A stretch of DNA of 64,000 bases from the NCBI RefSeq assembly GCF_023898315.1, contig NC_064622.1, positions 356,357,234 to 356,421,233 of the forward strand. The letters run 5' to 3'. The stretch comes from Schistocerca nitens. Taxonomy: Eukaryota; Arthropoda; Insecta; Orthoptera; Acrididae. Numbering within the stretch: position 1 is the first letter of the stretch; the number at the start of each line of letters is the position of its first letter. The translations under genes and the position numbers were made by a program. The notes beneath the pieces are model-generated. The model was not told the DNA's origin, searched no databases, and saw only the letters and a list, made by a program, of their open reading frames with translations. Below are positions 1-10,892 of this stretch, one piece after another.

Positions 1-1078
1 AACCCCATCCCTACATCCCTAGCAGGAGCCAGAGAAGAGAATGTCTTCCCTGGACGAGGATGAGGACGAGGAGGAGGAGCAGTTCCTGGAGGGAAAGGGA
101 TGGGAGCCGTTGAGGGTGAGGAAAGAGAAGGGGGCAGGATAGAGGTAAGGGGGGCGGGGGGTGAGGAGGGACAGGGGACAGATGTAACTGAGGCAAAGGT
201 AGAGGGGAGATTCTCAGGGTGAGGTCTGTCAAACTTCTTCCGTGCCTCAAAGTAGCTGAGACGCTCAAGGATATTTATTTCCTGAATTCTTTTTTCCTTC
301 ATGTACACTGGACAATCTGGTGAGTGGGGGGAATGGAGACCAGAGCAGTTTACACAGTTAGGCGGTGGGGTGCAAGGGCTCCCCACAAGAAGAGGACAGC
401 CACAATCACCACAGATGGAAGTGGCATTCAATTGCAAGGACATGTCGTCGAACTTGAGGTAATGGAAGCAACACATGGGAGGTGGAATGTATGGTTTCAT
501 GTCGAATCTGTACACCTTTACATTGACCTTCTCGGGCAAGGTATCTCCCTCAAATGCCATGATGAAAGCACCACTGTCTATACGATGGTCCTTAGGGCCT
601 TTCTGGACATGCTGGACAAAATGAAAGCCACGTCATTCCAGGTTAGCTGTAAGTTCATCATTGACCTGGAGAAGGTCACTTTGGAAAATCACATCCTGTG
701 TCATATTTAGTGGCTTGTGAGGAGCAATAGCCACGGGGATGTCTCCTCAACAGCCGCAGGCACAGAGGGAGGCTGACTGGCAGAAGTTGTCTTTATAAGG
801 AGAGAGCCAGATCTCATCTTGCTTAATGACTCAACTTCACAGAACTTGTCCTCAATATGAACCACAAAGAAAAAGGGTTTGGTGGCAGCAAAAGTCTCCC
901 ATTTGGTCCTGATACAGACCGTAAACCATGGAAATGGTTTCACCCTAGTCCAACAGGCCTGGCCCTCCTTCCAGGGTGTATCTAAGGAGGGTAAGGCTGG
1001 GAAGGCAGAAACAGGAACTGAGACAGAACTGTGCTGAGGAAGAGACACGGCTGCAGTAGAATGGACAGATAGTAACAC
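1..1078 (-). pseudogene. LINE D: decayed ORF1 (gag-like, zinc knuckles) of an I-type non-LTR retrotransposon
   Basis: On the minus strand this is the nucleic-acid-binding ORF1 protein of a non-LTR retrotransposon. Around 750-900 it reads VVHIEDKFCEVESLSKM followed by GSLLIKT, which matches the same block in the better preserved LINE at 41,226-42,758. Further downstream (about 420-300) cysteine/histidine knuckles of the CGDC and CVNC type remain, followed by a PDCPVYMKEKRIQEI-like stretch. Several stops and frame changes separate these blocks, so it is not translatable. The region below about 230 encodes a proline-rich tail, as in the sister copy. The element runs off the left edge, so its ORF2 would lie outside the window. 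Confidence 0.75.
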
Positions 1079-1350
1079 ATTTCATGTGCCAAATGTCCAC
1101 CCTGGTACCACGCACTCTGAACAGGGGCTTGCCTTGTGGGCACCACCCAGCCACAGCAATTGCTGCCCGGCAGGATGGTCACTGGCTGGAGTTTCGATGC
1201 TCCAAAAAAATGGGGAACCACTCCTAGGCTTGCACAAGGTGTTCTCAGTGCAGGCACCAGCAATGTGACCCTGTGTTGTAAGGGGGCTCAGCCAGATGGA
1301 TACATAACAGCCCCACCACATGCACTGGCTACTGAGCTGGTGACCTAGCA
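1079..1350 (-). other. 5' leader of LINE D
   Basis: The stretch contains a block (about 1,130-1,200) closely similar to 42,810-42,870, just upstream of ORF1 in the full-length LINE. The shared core reads caccCAGCCACAGCAA on the plus strand. A second shared block lies at about 1,270-1,345. Its position upstream of ORF1 on the minus strand identifies it as the untranslated leader of the same LINE superfamily. Confidence 0.6.
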
Positions 1351-1773
1351 AGGAGACCAAAGGGCTTTGGTGGGGAGGGAGGGGACAGGAAAAAAGGGAG
1401 AGGGGGAGGGGGAGGAGCAGAGGGAGAGGAACTTGCACCAAAGACACTAGAGAGGGAGTTCTTCCCCACCTGGCTCACATTAGAGAGAGATTTCAGATTT
1501 GGAGATGGCGATGGGGGACAAAAAAAGAAAAGCCAAAAAGGAGGAGAAAAAGCAACCAACCAAACGGTGAGACAAAGCAAAGTTATGAGGATAGCTGGGC
1601 TGACATAAAGAACACCAAGAGAAGGAAAGGAAGGAGCAAAGGGAAAGGACGAAGGACAGGGAAGGAGATAGGGGAAGGTGAAGCAGCATGGAAAAGAATA
1701 AAGGCTGCAATAGCTAAGGGACCAATGCACGCCACCCAAGTAGCCACAAAGGAGCTGTGTGCCCCCTTGAGGG
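1351..1773. other. Purine-rich stretch without a recognised gene
   Basis: The plus strand is very rich in G and A and the minus strand correspondingly in C and T. The minus strand has a proline/serine-rich open frame (1,329-1,937) of the kind low-complexity DNA produces. It could be the proline-rich tail of another LINE ORF1, but no diagnostic motif is visible. It ends where hAT-like copy A begins. Confidence 0.35.
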
Positions 1774-3252
1774 ACAAATTTTGAGATCTCATGGGTAAGT
1801 AAAGACATAAACTGACAAAAAAACATAAGGTCTTCTGTATTTCTAAATGTGTGAGAAAAAATCTTAAGTACTAACATCAACATCTTTTGCAATGAACTGT
1901 TTTTAGATGGAGAAAACATGCCATATGATATATACATGTTTCATTAAGACCACTGATGTTATTTTGTTTCAAAAAAATCAAACACATTTGGTGATAAAAA
2001 TACGTATTTCATTGGAGTCGCAAGACAGATTTAAAATCTCTTCACTGATTTCAGAAATAAACTCAGAAAAAGTAGGGCTCTTGAAAGAAGTGTATAAGGC
2101 AGCGAAGAGTTGTGTAAACCAACACTATAGTTGACTGCCAATAAAATGTTGGTTCTACTGTGTATGCTATTGTCGGTTATTACCGACTCTGTTATGTCTA
2201 CTATTTTACAGGTATTGTGTGGTCTTTCTTTCAAGAAATACGTGAGTACATAGCGTACAAACTGCCAGTGACTGCCACAATTTTCGTCCTCTTAGCATCC
2301 ATATTTTTTAATGTATAAACTACTTTTGAAGTGCCAAAAAGTACTAGAATAAATAAAAGTCTATAAAATGCGACACTATACAATGTACTTGCAGTGAGAC
2401 TTTTGAAACTCCTGAAATCCATTGCCCGTGGCCTCTGTCCTGCCGAGGAGCACTGCTTTCCTGAATACAATGGATAAACCACGAAAATCTGCTGCATTAT
2501 GCCACATGCAAACAGACCTGCCTGCAGGCAGATTGATGAGACTAGAACTGATGGACAAAGCCTGCACATTAGTGGGAAATGATAGGCTTCAGATTGGCAG
2601 GCCCAATCCGTTAGAGGTACTAACAGAAATAGCATGCGGTTTTGGCCCATCATGGATGTCCACTGGCGTCGCCAGCTATTTAAATGTCACAGACACCACA
2701 TTGATGAAATGAGATCGTGGTGATCAATCCATGCAACAGATAACTTGCGTGAATACTCTGAGAATCAATGCTAAGGAGGATAGGTAGAAACTCACTGTAA
2801 AGATGATCACTGAGCTGCAAAACAGGCACATAGAAAAGACAATCACACTCTCACAACTAATTTTTTTGACATAGCCTTTGTCAGAAAACGAGAGCACGCC
2901 CACATTCACACAATTACTCAGACACAACTCATCCACTCATGACTGCTGTCTCTGGCCACTGCGTCAACACTCTCTTAGAATCAGGTCCACACAAACCATT
3001 CCTCACACTTCCCTGTCTCTTGTCGGCAGCTGACAGGCTAGAAGAAGAAGCAGTAAGAATGGGGTAGTAGGGAAGCAGCTCACATACTCCGCTGTGCCAA
3101 GCCAGTGGCAGTGCATGACATTTCAATAAACAAACCAACTCATCTACTGAGACAAAAACGAGATGTTTCCAGTGTTTTTCTTTTTCCCAAATTTCCCTTA
3201 TTTCCCTGACACATTTGAAATTCCCTGATTTTCAGAACTTGTGGCAACCCTG
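1774..3252. mobile_element. Non-autonomous hAT-like DNA transposon, copy A (5' end truncated)
   Basis: This 1.5 kb stretch is a diverged copy of 56,533-57,890 plus 62,661-62,737, collinear throughout. It starts with aaattttgagatctc and ends with aacttgtggcaaccctg, the inverted terminus CAGGGTTGCCACAAGTT. The other end, about 70 bp present in copy B, is missing here. Short open frames are not conserved as a protein between the copies, and no transposase motif is visible. The CAGGGTTGCCA terminus is hAT-like from general knowledge, but copy B shows a 5-bp rather than the usual 8-bp target duplication, so the superfamily is not certain. Confidence 0.6.
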
Positions 3253-4030
3253 ATCATGGACTTCATTCTGACCGGCGATAAACTCCTGCACCATTTTCAG
3301 ACTTGTTGAACAGTCATACACTTGTCACTATACACTTGAGTCAACTGATGATGAATATTCATAGATGCAGTCCCTTTCTCAAGAGTGGAGGAATGGCTGT
3401 GCACAGCAATGTTGATGGATTTCACCTAGCACCTTCGCATGTAGCTGGATCTCTTTGGGAACCTTACTTCTGGATCATCCCTTGCATATTCAATGATTTA
3501 GGAATCAATCATAGAATTATGTGCAATATATGAAAGTAACTCATACTGGGGTATACAAGTTAAAATTGAAGAGTTGAAAAAGGGGCAACCATGGACACTT
3601 TACCTACTATATCAGCATTGGTGGTTCACAGATGAAACTATCAAACTGAAATGAACAACAAGTAACTACATTTGTACGCCAAACACTGATATTGTAATTA
3701 GTATTACTCTGTGAAGAAGTGAGCTAACAAGAATAATTTAATTGAATTACCTTACATCAGATGACGGAAAATCAGTAAAATTTTGTATTAAGAAATAACA
3801 GAAAAAGCTTTCTTTGTCAAATTAGCTGATAACGTGGCCAACATATGGAAGAATCAATAACTAAATGTCCTAGGAATGATATTGTAGTCAATTTAGAAAC
3901 AAACTTTAAAATAATCTATAACAAAATTTTGGACACTATGATGGGGCAGTTACAAGATGGACCATCTGTTATTTTTGGAACTTTTAAATGTACATAATTT
4001 TGGACAGAACAAACAGTGTCTCCCTGAATT
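3253..4030. other. AT-rich stretch, no gene recognised
   Basis: The sequence directly follows the terminus of hAT-like copy A. It holds a 76-codon plus-strand open frame (3,303-3,533) without recognisable motifs. The last part (from about 3,820) may be the decayed start of the LINE remnant that follows, but no motif proves it. Confidence 0.3.
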
Positions 4031-4860
4031 TGTATTACAAGTATGTACAGACTTTTATGGATCACTCTCGTCATATGTAAAATCACTAAGTCCAAGTCTT
4101 CTATTCAGTCACTCGTTGATCAGTCTGTAGTGACAATAGAAGACAACAGAAGGAAAACTGAAGTTTTAAATTTCACATTTAAGAAATCATTCATGCAGGA
4201 GGATTGTACAAATATACCATTGTTCGACCATCGCACAGACTATCATGTGGAGGACACAGAAACAGGCACCTCTGGCGTAGACAAGCAGCTGAAAGAGTTG
4301 AAAACAAATGTCGCCAGCTCCACATGGAATCCCAATTCGGTTTTACATAAGAGTATTCTTTTGCATTGGCCCCTTTGGTGTAGATGTACTTAGTTTGCAT
4401 TTATTGCAAATCTCTTGTACACAATGAAGTCTCATGTGACTGGAGAAAAGAGAAGGTGACTACTGTATGTAAGAAATGTAAAAGAATGGATCTGCAAACT
4501 CTTGAACACATTTGAATGTAACAAATTTCCTTGAGATAGAAAAGCTTCTCTCCACAATTCAGCACAGAATTAGAAAGAATTGCTCATGCTCAGCTTACTC
4601 CTTTCTCACATGATATCCTGTGAACCTTGGATAAAGAGCAACAGGAAGATTCCGTATTCCCAGATTTTTGGGAAGCGTGTGCCACGGTGCCCCACTGCAG
4701 ACTGTTGATAAAGGTCCAGCCGTACGGATTAGGTTCCCAGATGTGTGAGTGGCTTGAAGTCTTCTTAAATAACAAAACTCAGTATTTTGTCCTCAGCACT
4801 GAGACTTCAGTAGAAGCGAGGGTGCAGTCAGGAGTTCTAACGTTTTTTGGACGACAAGAG
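4031..4860 (+). pseudogene. LINE remnant: linker and first part of reverse transcriptase
   Basis: Two frames carry remnants of a CR1/Jockey-type pol. At 4,100-4,300 the protein resembles the linker before RT (sequence like EVLNFTFKKSF followed by acidic residues and KQLKELK). At 4,650-4,850 it shows the RT motif DFWEACATVPHCRLLIKV...YGLG, matching the usual D-F-x-K-A-F-D-x-V-P-H-x-x-L-L-x-K-L-x-x-Y-G. The catalytic aspartate of that motif is replaced. It continues with WLEVFLNNKTQ and ends in QSGVL, where the consensus would go on as GVPQGSVLGP. That motif is found instead at about 5,560, so an insertion probably separates the two halves. Confidence 0.7.
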
Positions 4861-5530
4861 ACGGTGTGGTATGGAGTTGCAAGGCACACATATCTCTCAC
4901 ATCAGTTAACTTGCATGTTGTGTGTAGCCGATCCTCTTCTCTGGGTAATCAGTTACATCGATCTCCCCAAACGCTTCTTCTCCAAAGACTATAGCTGGTT
5001 AAGGGAATTTATTAAAATACTCCTCTATCCTTGAAATAATTTTGGTATTCGTATAATACTTTTCAGTTCAATCAATTTATATTTTCAACTTTTACAGATA
5101 ATAACTTCTGCAAGTTAACTTATTCCTTACACATTAAGCCTCATTTACACATATTCAAATAGCATACATGTGTCTTGTTGCGTTCATACCCAAGACATGA
5201 AATAATTTAAAAGCCTCTAGTCTCAAGCGAGTCCAATACATGAATGAGCATAGCAATTTATCTCCAACTGTTCAATAATCTTTTTTACAACTACCACAGA
5301 TACCAACACATCAAAGAATACGACGTAATTATTCCTCGAGTTCTCCTCCCGTCTTCTGTGGCGCTTGCGGCAAACCCTTTTTTTGTCGTCAGTGACTTAC
5401 CCCTCTTATAGTCTTCTAATAACAAACTTCCGACCTGCACATAGAAACTGGTGGGTTGGTAGAAATGTTCTCACTCTCCCGCACTCGTATCTAAACTATC
5501 GGGTGTTCAAGATGGTTGAAGGCTGAGTGT
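4861..5530. other. Unassigned insert splitting the LINE reverse transcriptase
   Basis: This 0.67 kb AT-rich stretch lies between the two halves of a reverse transcriptase. No coding motif, terminal inverted repeat or clear target duplication could be seen; the flanks (gcagtcaggagttcta and gcactacagagtgcctca) are only loosely similar. A solo LTR or an old non-autonomous element would fit. Confidence 0.35.
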
Positions 5531-6237
5531 TTCTAGAATTTATACCGAAATTCTTGAGGCACTACAGAGTGCCTCAGGGAAGTGTGGTCGGTCTGCTCTT
5601 GGTCTTTATATACATATCTGGTGGACAGAATTTACTGATGTTGTTCCAGTGGATAGGAAGGTGGTGTTGTGGAGTGACTTGAGGGGCATACAGGATGAGC
5701 AGGTGCGATGAACGGCAGCTTGGTACAAATGGATGAGTAGGGGAAAAAGAAATAGGATCAGAGGTATGCTGCTTGACACAATCACATTGATTAAATATCT
5801 AAGTATAACATTGCAAAGCAATATGAAATGGAACAAGAACATAAGGTTAGTAGTAGGGAAGATGAATGATTGAATCTGATTTATTGGAAGAATGTTAGGG
5901 AAGTGCGGCTCATGTACAATGGAGATGACCTATAGGACACTGGTGTGACCCGTTCTTGAATACTTACTTTGTCTGTTCCCGAAACCAGTGCCACGGCTGA
6001 AAGAAGCTTTTCAATCCTAAAAAGGACAACAAACTATGTATGTAGGTCATAGACTCATGAACAGCTTAGAAACTTAGCTCTATTATCAATGGAATAGGAT
6101 CACCTGTGGCGGCTGAAGTCTGAACCTGATTTTTACGTCCTGGTAATCTACAAATTTGCCAAAAAGAAAGGGGGATCCAGATTCACAACATACAAAAATA
6201 ACATTTTCTTGTTTTGTAACCACTTACTATAATGAAA
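5531..6237 (+). pseudogene. LINE remnant: RT palm and thumb
   Basis: At about 5,560-5,610 the plus strand reads VPQGSVVGLLLVFIYI, the RT motif preceding the catalytic YADD of CR1/Jockey-type LINEs. At about 5,790-6,000 it shows the thumb signature IKYLSITLQSNMKWNKNI and later RTLV-PVLEYLLC, corresponding to family blocks KYLGVTL...W..HI and LVRPVLEYA. The YADD box itself is lost. The remnant continues the RT at 4,031-4,860 and ends at a SINE inserted at 6,249. It is noncoding today. Confidence 0.7.
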
Positions 6238-6248
6238 TGTTCAGTACA

Positions 6249-6445
6249 AATGGTTCAAATGGCTCTGAGCACTATGGGACTTAACATCTGTGGTCATCAG
6301 TCCCCTAGAACTTAGAACTACTTAAACCTAACTAACCTAAGGACATCACACACATCCATGCCCGAGGCAGGATTCGAACCAGCGACCGTAGCAGTCGCGC
6401 GTTTCCGGACTGAGCACCTAGAACCGCTAGACCACCACGGCCGGC
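6249..6445 (-). mobile_element. tRNA-derived SINE, copy 1
   Basis: Read on the minus strand the element begins with a tRNA-like head containing A-box-like TGGTCTAGCGG and B-box GGTTCGAATCC, and ends in GAGCCATTTGAACCATTT. It is flanked by an 11-bp direct repeat TGTTCAGTACA at 6,238-6,248 and 6,446-6,456, the target duplication expected of LINE-driven retroposition. Two further copies lie at 27,598-27,794 and 54,187-54,379. I recognise the sequence as an abundant locust repeat from memory. Confidence 0.9.
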
Positions 6446-6859
6446 TGTTCAGTACATTCCAACTGAATAATACGACACAATGTCTTGGGGAAACGACACA
6501 ATGTTACATACAAAATGTTTTTGTCCTACAACACATTGTGAATCCAAATACAATAGAAACCAACAAACTCTCATACCTGATAAAAGGAATCACAGGTGAT
6601 ATGACAAAGCTCTTCTGCTAAAGAATGTCATAAGAGAGGAATTCATCAAATGTTGCTAGTGCATCGAGGAAATGCAAGAGAAGAGTGTCAGATGAAGGAC
6701 GTACGACCGACTACCACATGCAGTCAAAAATATATCAGTCTTTAGCTTCAAATATCCACCAATAGAAAACATCAGAAAGAATGGATCCAACCAACACAGG
6801 TACAACCATTCCTCTTCCATATATAATGTCTCACAGAAGAAGAGACATTTGAAGAACAG

Positions 6860-7956
6860 AGGACAACATGCTGGTATGTTTCCATTGTGGACGCCCCAGA
6901 CACATACACTAATACAGAGAAAGTAGATTAGTGTTCAATAACTATGTCCCAAGGTGTCAACCATCACAGCAGTACTATTAACTTCAGTAAACTGCAAACA
7001 ATTATAATCGAGCTGTGGGACGACGCCCAACACTACCCAGGATGAGCAAATTTCTGGACACATCACAGCCCACCAGCTGCTCGCCTAGCCATCAAGTTAA
7101 GAAAAACTAAGTGTGGCGACCATCTACGGAGGTGAGGCTGCCACAGATGAAAATTATCCATGGACAACAGTTACCAAGATGTCAGAATATATTATCGACA
7201 TCCTCATCGTTGGCCCACCTGTCTCAGTGCTTGTCAAATCAGGAGCTTCTTTTTCCGTAATGATGAATGCTTACTGTTGCCAATTAAGAAGACTATATTC
7301 TATGACACGAAGATGATTGTGCCAAAGATCACAAATTACAAATATGTCCAGTCAACAGAACATGTATAGCAAGAATAAGCACCAATGATAGAACACACCC
7401 CTTTGAATTTATCTCTTGCAGGCATCACAAGCAGTTATAGACTGTGGAAGATAAGATCTCCAGATTGACAAAGCTATTCCAGCAACAACAAAGACTGGTC
7501 TGCATGAATGTTTGTTTGCCGTTGAAGATGTGTTAGTCCCCTGTCATCAACAAGACGAGTTCCAGTTGCCAGCCTTGATGTTCAGTTAACCTGTGAACCT
7601 TTTGTTGAAAGCAAAAGACTACTCAGGCTTACAAAAAAAATCTACACATCAAAGATGCAGATGGTAAGGGAGAACTGTGAACACCAATTGCCATGAGCAA
7701 CCAGAAATCGTCCCCAAAAATGAGTGGGTAGGAACAGACGAACCAGTCCACAATGGGCAGCTCATTGCCACTGATGAAGAATCAAGCTCCACTATCACTA
7801 CAGACAACATAATAGAGAAAACTACTATTGTGTTTCCAACAGGATCTGACCTAACTCAGGAACAATGCTGGCTAGTGTTAGCCACCCTGCCCTAATTTTT
7901 GGATGCTTTCAAACCTGCAGTGGAGAAAAGACAAAGTGGCCCATAATAAGATATTG
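6860..7956 (+). pseudogene. Gypsy-1 gag knuckle and protease remnant
   Basis: At about 6,879-6,925 a CCHC knuckle is partly kept (CFHCGRPRHIH, then a stop and YRE), matching the usual C-x2-C-GRPGH-IARYC. At 7,180-7,270 an aspartic protease remnant reads IVGPPVSVLVKSGASFSVM; the active-site D-T/S-G has become K-S-G. From 7,677 a further frame with NCHEQPEIVP could belong to the linker before RT. The piece ends at the TA dinucleotide where mariner-1 inserted. Confidence 0.6.
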
Positions 7957-7958
7957 TA

Positions 7959-7998
7959 CGAGGGCAGTTCAATAAGTAATGCAACACATTTTTTTTCT
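7959..7998 (+). repeat. Mariner-1 terminal inverted repeat, left
   Basis: This is the 40-bp inverted terminus with its partner at 9,259-9,298. The only mismatch is base 27 (C here, T in the complement of the partner). The run of eight T residues near the inner end is identical in both. Confidence 0.95.
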
Positions 7999-8067
7999 GA
8001 AACAGGGGTTGTTTTATTCAGCATTGAAATACACCAGGTTATTCCCCAATCTTTTAGCTACACAACA

Positions 8068-9138
8068 CTATTTTTCAACGTAATCTCCATTCAATGCGAC
8101 GGCCTTACGCCACCTTGAAATGAGGGCCTGTATGCCTGCACGGTACCATTCCACTGGTCGATGTCGGAGCCAACGTCGTACTGCATCAATAACTTCTTCA
8201 TCATCCGCGTAGTGCCTCCCACGGATTGCGTCCTTCATTGGGCCAAACATATGGAAATCCGATGGTGCGAGATCGGGGCTGTAGGGTGCATGAGGAAGAA
8301 CAGTCCACTGAAGTTTTGTGAGCTCCTCTCGGGTGCGAAGACTTGTATGAGGTCTTGCGTTGTCATGAAGAAGGAGAAGTTCGTTCAGATTTTTGTGCCT
8401 ACAAACACGCTGAAGTCGTTTCTTCAATTTCTGAAGAGTAGCACAATACACTTCAGAGTTGATCGTTTGACCATGGGGAAGGACATCGAACAGAATAACC
8501 CCTTCAGCGTCCCAGAAGACTGTAACCATGACTTTACCGGCTGAGGGTATGGCTTTAAACTTTTTCTTGGTAGGGGAGTGGGTGTGGCGCCACTCCATTG
8601 ATTGCCGTTTTGATTCAGGTTCGAAGTGATGAACCCATGTTTCATCGCCTGTAACAATCTTTGACAAGAAATTGTCACCTTCAGCCACATGACGAGCAAG
8701 CAATTCCGCACAGATGGTTCTCCTTTGCTCTTTATGGTGTTTGGTTAGACAACGAGGGACCCAGCGGGAACAAACCTTTGAATATCCCAACTGGTGAACA
8801 ATTGTGACAGCACTACCAACAGAGATGTCAAGTTGAGCACTGAGTTGTTTGATGGTGATCCGTCGATCATCTCAAACGAGTGTGTTCGCACGCTCCGCCA
8901 TTGCAGGAGTCACAGCTGTGCACGGCCGGCCCGCACGCGGGAGATCAGACAGTCTTGCTTGACCTTGCGGCGATGATGACACACGCTTTGCCCAACGACT
9001 CACCGTGCTTTTGTCCACTGCCAGATCACCGTAGACATTCTGCAGGCGCCTATGAATATCTGAGATGCCCTGGTTTTCCGCCAAAAGAAACTCGATCACT
9101 GCCCGTTGTTTGCAACGCACATCCGTTACAGACGCCAT
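8068..9138 (-). pseudogene. Mariner transposase with one in-frame stop
   Basis: This is a cut-and-paste DDE transposase of the mariner family. I place the start at the ATG of MASVTDVRCKQRAV, which begins the N-terminal helix-turn-helix region (ENQGISDIHRRLQ, VSRWAKR). The frame stays open to the stop at 8,068 except for one TGA at 8,872-8,874 (codon 89), where mariners usually have arginine; a C-to-T change at a CpG would explain it. Downstream are the WVPRCLT motif and the catalytic set GDETW (D about 165), HDNARPH and PYSPDLAPSDFH, with 34 residues between the second and third aspartates (DD34D). All three catalytic aspartates are kept. Total length about 356 codons, normal for the family. 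Confidence 0.93.
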
Positions 9139-9258
9139 TTTAACAGCTCCGTACAGCGCTGCCACCTGTCGGAAGTCAATGAAACTATACGAGACGAAGC
9201 GGGAATTTTTGAAAATATTCCACAAGAAATTTCCGGTTTTTTCAACCAAAATTGGCCG

Positions 9259-9298
9259 AGAAAAAAAATGTATTGCATTACTTATTGAACTGCCCTCG
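9259..9298 (-). repeat. Mariner-1 terminal inverted repeat, right
   Basis: This is the partner of the repeat at 7,959-7,998, with one mismatch in 40 bases. It is followed directly by the TA target duplication. Confidence 0.95.
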
Positions 9299-9300
9299 TA

Positions 9301-10008
9301 TCAACGCTGGGGGTAATCCACAAATCAGCCAGCACTATTACAAGGGTTGCCAGTTGAATTCGGGAGGAAGTCGACAAGATGCTCCAACATGACATCACCA
9401 AACCTTCAGTGAATCCTTGGTCCTCTCCTGTGGTTCTCGTGAAGGAGGACACCACATAGCACTTTTGCATTGACTACTGACGACTAAACGAAATCATGAA
9501 ACAAGAAATTTACCTACTGCTGTGCGTAGATGAGACCTTAGCTTTCTTGAAAGGAGCAAAGTATTTCTCAACTGTGGGCATGAAGACAGGCTACTGGAAA
9601 ATGGAGGTTGACAAGGCTGACTGGTAAAAAGGCTGCTTGCATAATATCTCATGGCCTCTAAAAATTCAAAGTTGTGCTGTTTGGACCATGTAATGCTATA
9701 TCCTACTCCGAGCTTATGACAGAGAACCAGCTTGACACCATACTTGAATGATTAGCCTTTGCCATCCGAACGACATTGTGGTTTTTTAAAATATATTTGA
9801 AGAACATCCAAGCAGCCTGATAACCATACTGGTGTGTTCAGACTGCAAACCTCAACCTAAATCTGAAAAAGTGCCTCTTCATCACCCAAGAAATAAAAAC
9901 CTAGTGAACAGCAATGGAGTCTGTTCTGATCCAAAGAAAAAAAGAGTTGCAGATATTCTGATTCCTCAGCATGTTCATAATGTGAAAACATGTCTTGGAA
10001 TGAGTTTG
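9301..10008 (+). pseudogene. Gypsy-1 reverse transcriptase remnant
   Basis: Frames in this piece read KMLQHDITKPSVNPWSSPVVLV, CIDYRRLNEI and, after frameshifts, VCSDCKPQPKSEK and PKKKRVADILIPQHVHNVK. These correspond to the Ty3/Gypsy blocks before RT motif A, the DYRxLN motif, and the thumb region ending in PVPxHVHNVRSFLGM. The YLDD box is not recognisable. The piece ends in LGMSL at the TA where mariner-2 inserted. Confidence 0.75.
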
Positions 10009-10010
10009 TA

Positions 10011-10890
10011 CGATGTCTGTTTAAAAAATTCCAGGGCACTCATAATTTTGTGTCAATGGTGTGTTTGAGCAAAATGCAGTTGGCATCCCTCTACACAACT
10101 ACGTTTAATGTGTAGGTGGCAAAAGTTTCATTGATGTATGTCTGTTAGCTGTTGTTCAATGCTGTATTGGGTAGAACATTGTGTCGCACAGTTTGTGAAT
10201 TTCAAGATTGCAGAGTTAAAGGAGCAATGCATCTCTATTAAATTTTGCGTGAAACTCAATAAAACTTTTAGAGACACACCAGATGATGCAGGAAGCCTAT
10301 GGTGATGAGTGCTTAAGCCATACTCAGTGTTACAAATGGTTCAAAAAATGACTTGATGAAGTTGTTCAGGGTGCCCTTCAATGTCTACCAATGACGCTCA
10401 TATCTGGAACATCAACGAAATTCTGTGCGCCAATCAAAGACTGACTATCCAAGAGATTGCAGAGGAATATAACATTTCAGATGGATCATGTCATGAAATA
10501 CTGACACAGCATATTGGAATGTATCGTGATGTCGCCAAGTTCATCCCACAGCTCATGAATCAAGACCAGAAAGACCTTCGCTTCGCAATCTGTGAAGAGA
10601 TTTTGGATTGCTCAAATGAGAAGGAGATGTTCCATAAGAGAAGCTTAACTGGTGATGAGACATGGATGAACATTTGCAACAACAGACGATATAAAAGGAT
10701 ATTCACAGATGGCGCTCCGCACGAGTCAGCAAGAGGTGTACCAAGACTGCTTCCAGAAGTGGAAATGGCCTTGGGAGCAGTATATCTCTTGTGGAGAAGA
10801 GTATTTCAAAGGAGACCATGCACAATAAGTAAACCATAGGCTTAGAAAAATTTTGAGGACGAAGTCCCAGAAATTTTTGAACAGATCTCG
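10011..10890 (+). mobile_element. Mariner-2, internally deleted and decayed, 880 bp
   Basis: The ends form imperfect inverted repeats of about 28 bp (CGATGTCTGTTTAAAAAATT at the left; CGAGATCTGTTCAAAAATTT in complement at the right), flanked by TA at 10,009-10,010 and 10,891-10,892. Skipping the element lets the gypsy-1 protein continue LGMSLYY, the family motif LGMxSYY, which confirms both edges. At 880 bp it is shorter than the usual 1.3 kb, so part of the transposase is missing. The TIRs differ from mariner-1, so it is a different family. Confidence 0.88.
10210..10840 (+). pseudogene. Mariner-2 transposase remnant
   Basis: The N-terminal helix-turn-helix is recognisable at 10,220-10,350 (EQCISIKFCVKLNKTF, YSVLQMVQK; family KEQRxNIKFCVKLGKT and CFEWFKRF). 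The open frame 10,381-10,839 (152 codons) contains LTIQEIAEEYNISDGSCHEIL and the first catalytic motif SLTGDETWM. The second and third catalytic aspartates (HDNARPH, SPDLAPSD) are absent, so the catalytic domain is truncated. Confidence 0.85.
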
Positions 10891-10892
10891 TA

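Larger units (their letters stand above)
7959..9298 (-). mobile_element. Mariner-1, complete ends, 1,340 bp
   Basis: Terminal inverted repeats of 40 bp (7,959-7,998 and 9,259-9,298, starting CGAGGGCAGTTCAATAAGTA) differ at a single base. A TA dinucleotide flanks each side (7,957-7,958 and 9,299-9,300), the mariner target duplication. The internal transposase is on the minus strand. Length and layout are standard for mariner. It sits inside the RT of gypsy-1: passing over the element and one TA gives the family motif CINAGGNPQISQ in one frame. Confidence 0.95.

Noticed and set aside
11-268. Proline/leucine-rich minus-strand frame at the left edge
   Set aside because: Low-complexity translation of GA-rich DNA; best read as the proline-rich tail of LINE ORF1, not a separate gene.
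324-710. 128-codon plus-strand open frame
   Set aside because: Antisense shadow of the LINE D ORF1 remnant; the zinc-knuckle protein is on the minus strand.
2231-2653. 140-codon minus-strand frame in hAT-like copy A
   Set aside because: Copy B preserves only part of it with frame changes and no transposase motif is present, so coding is not supported.
6360-6440. Leucine/serine-type tRNA on the minus strand
   Set aside because: It is the head of the SINE, present in three copies with target duplications.
8161-8544. 127-codon plus-strand frame within mariner-1
   Set aside because: Antisense of the transposase; no independent motif.
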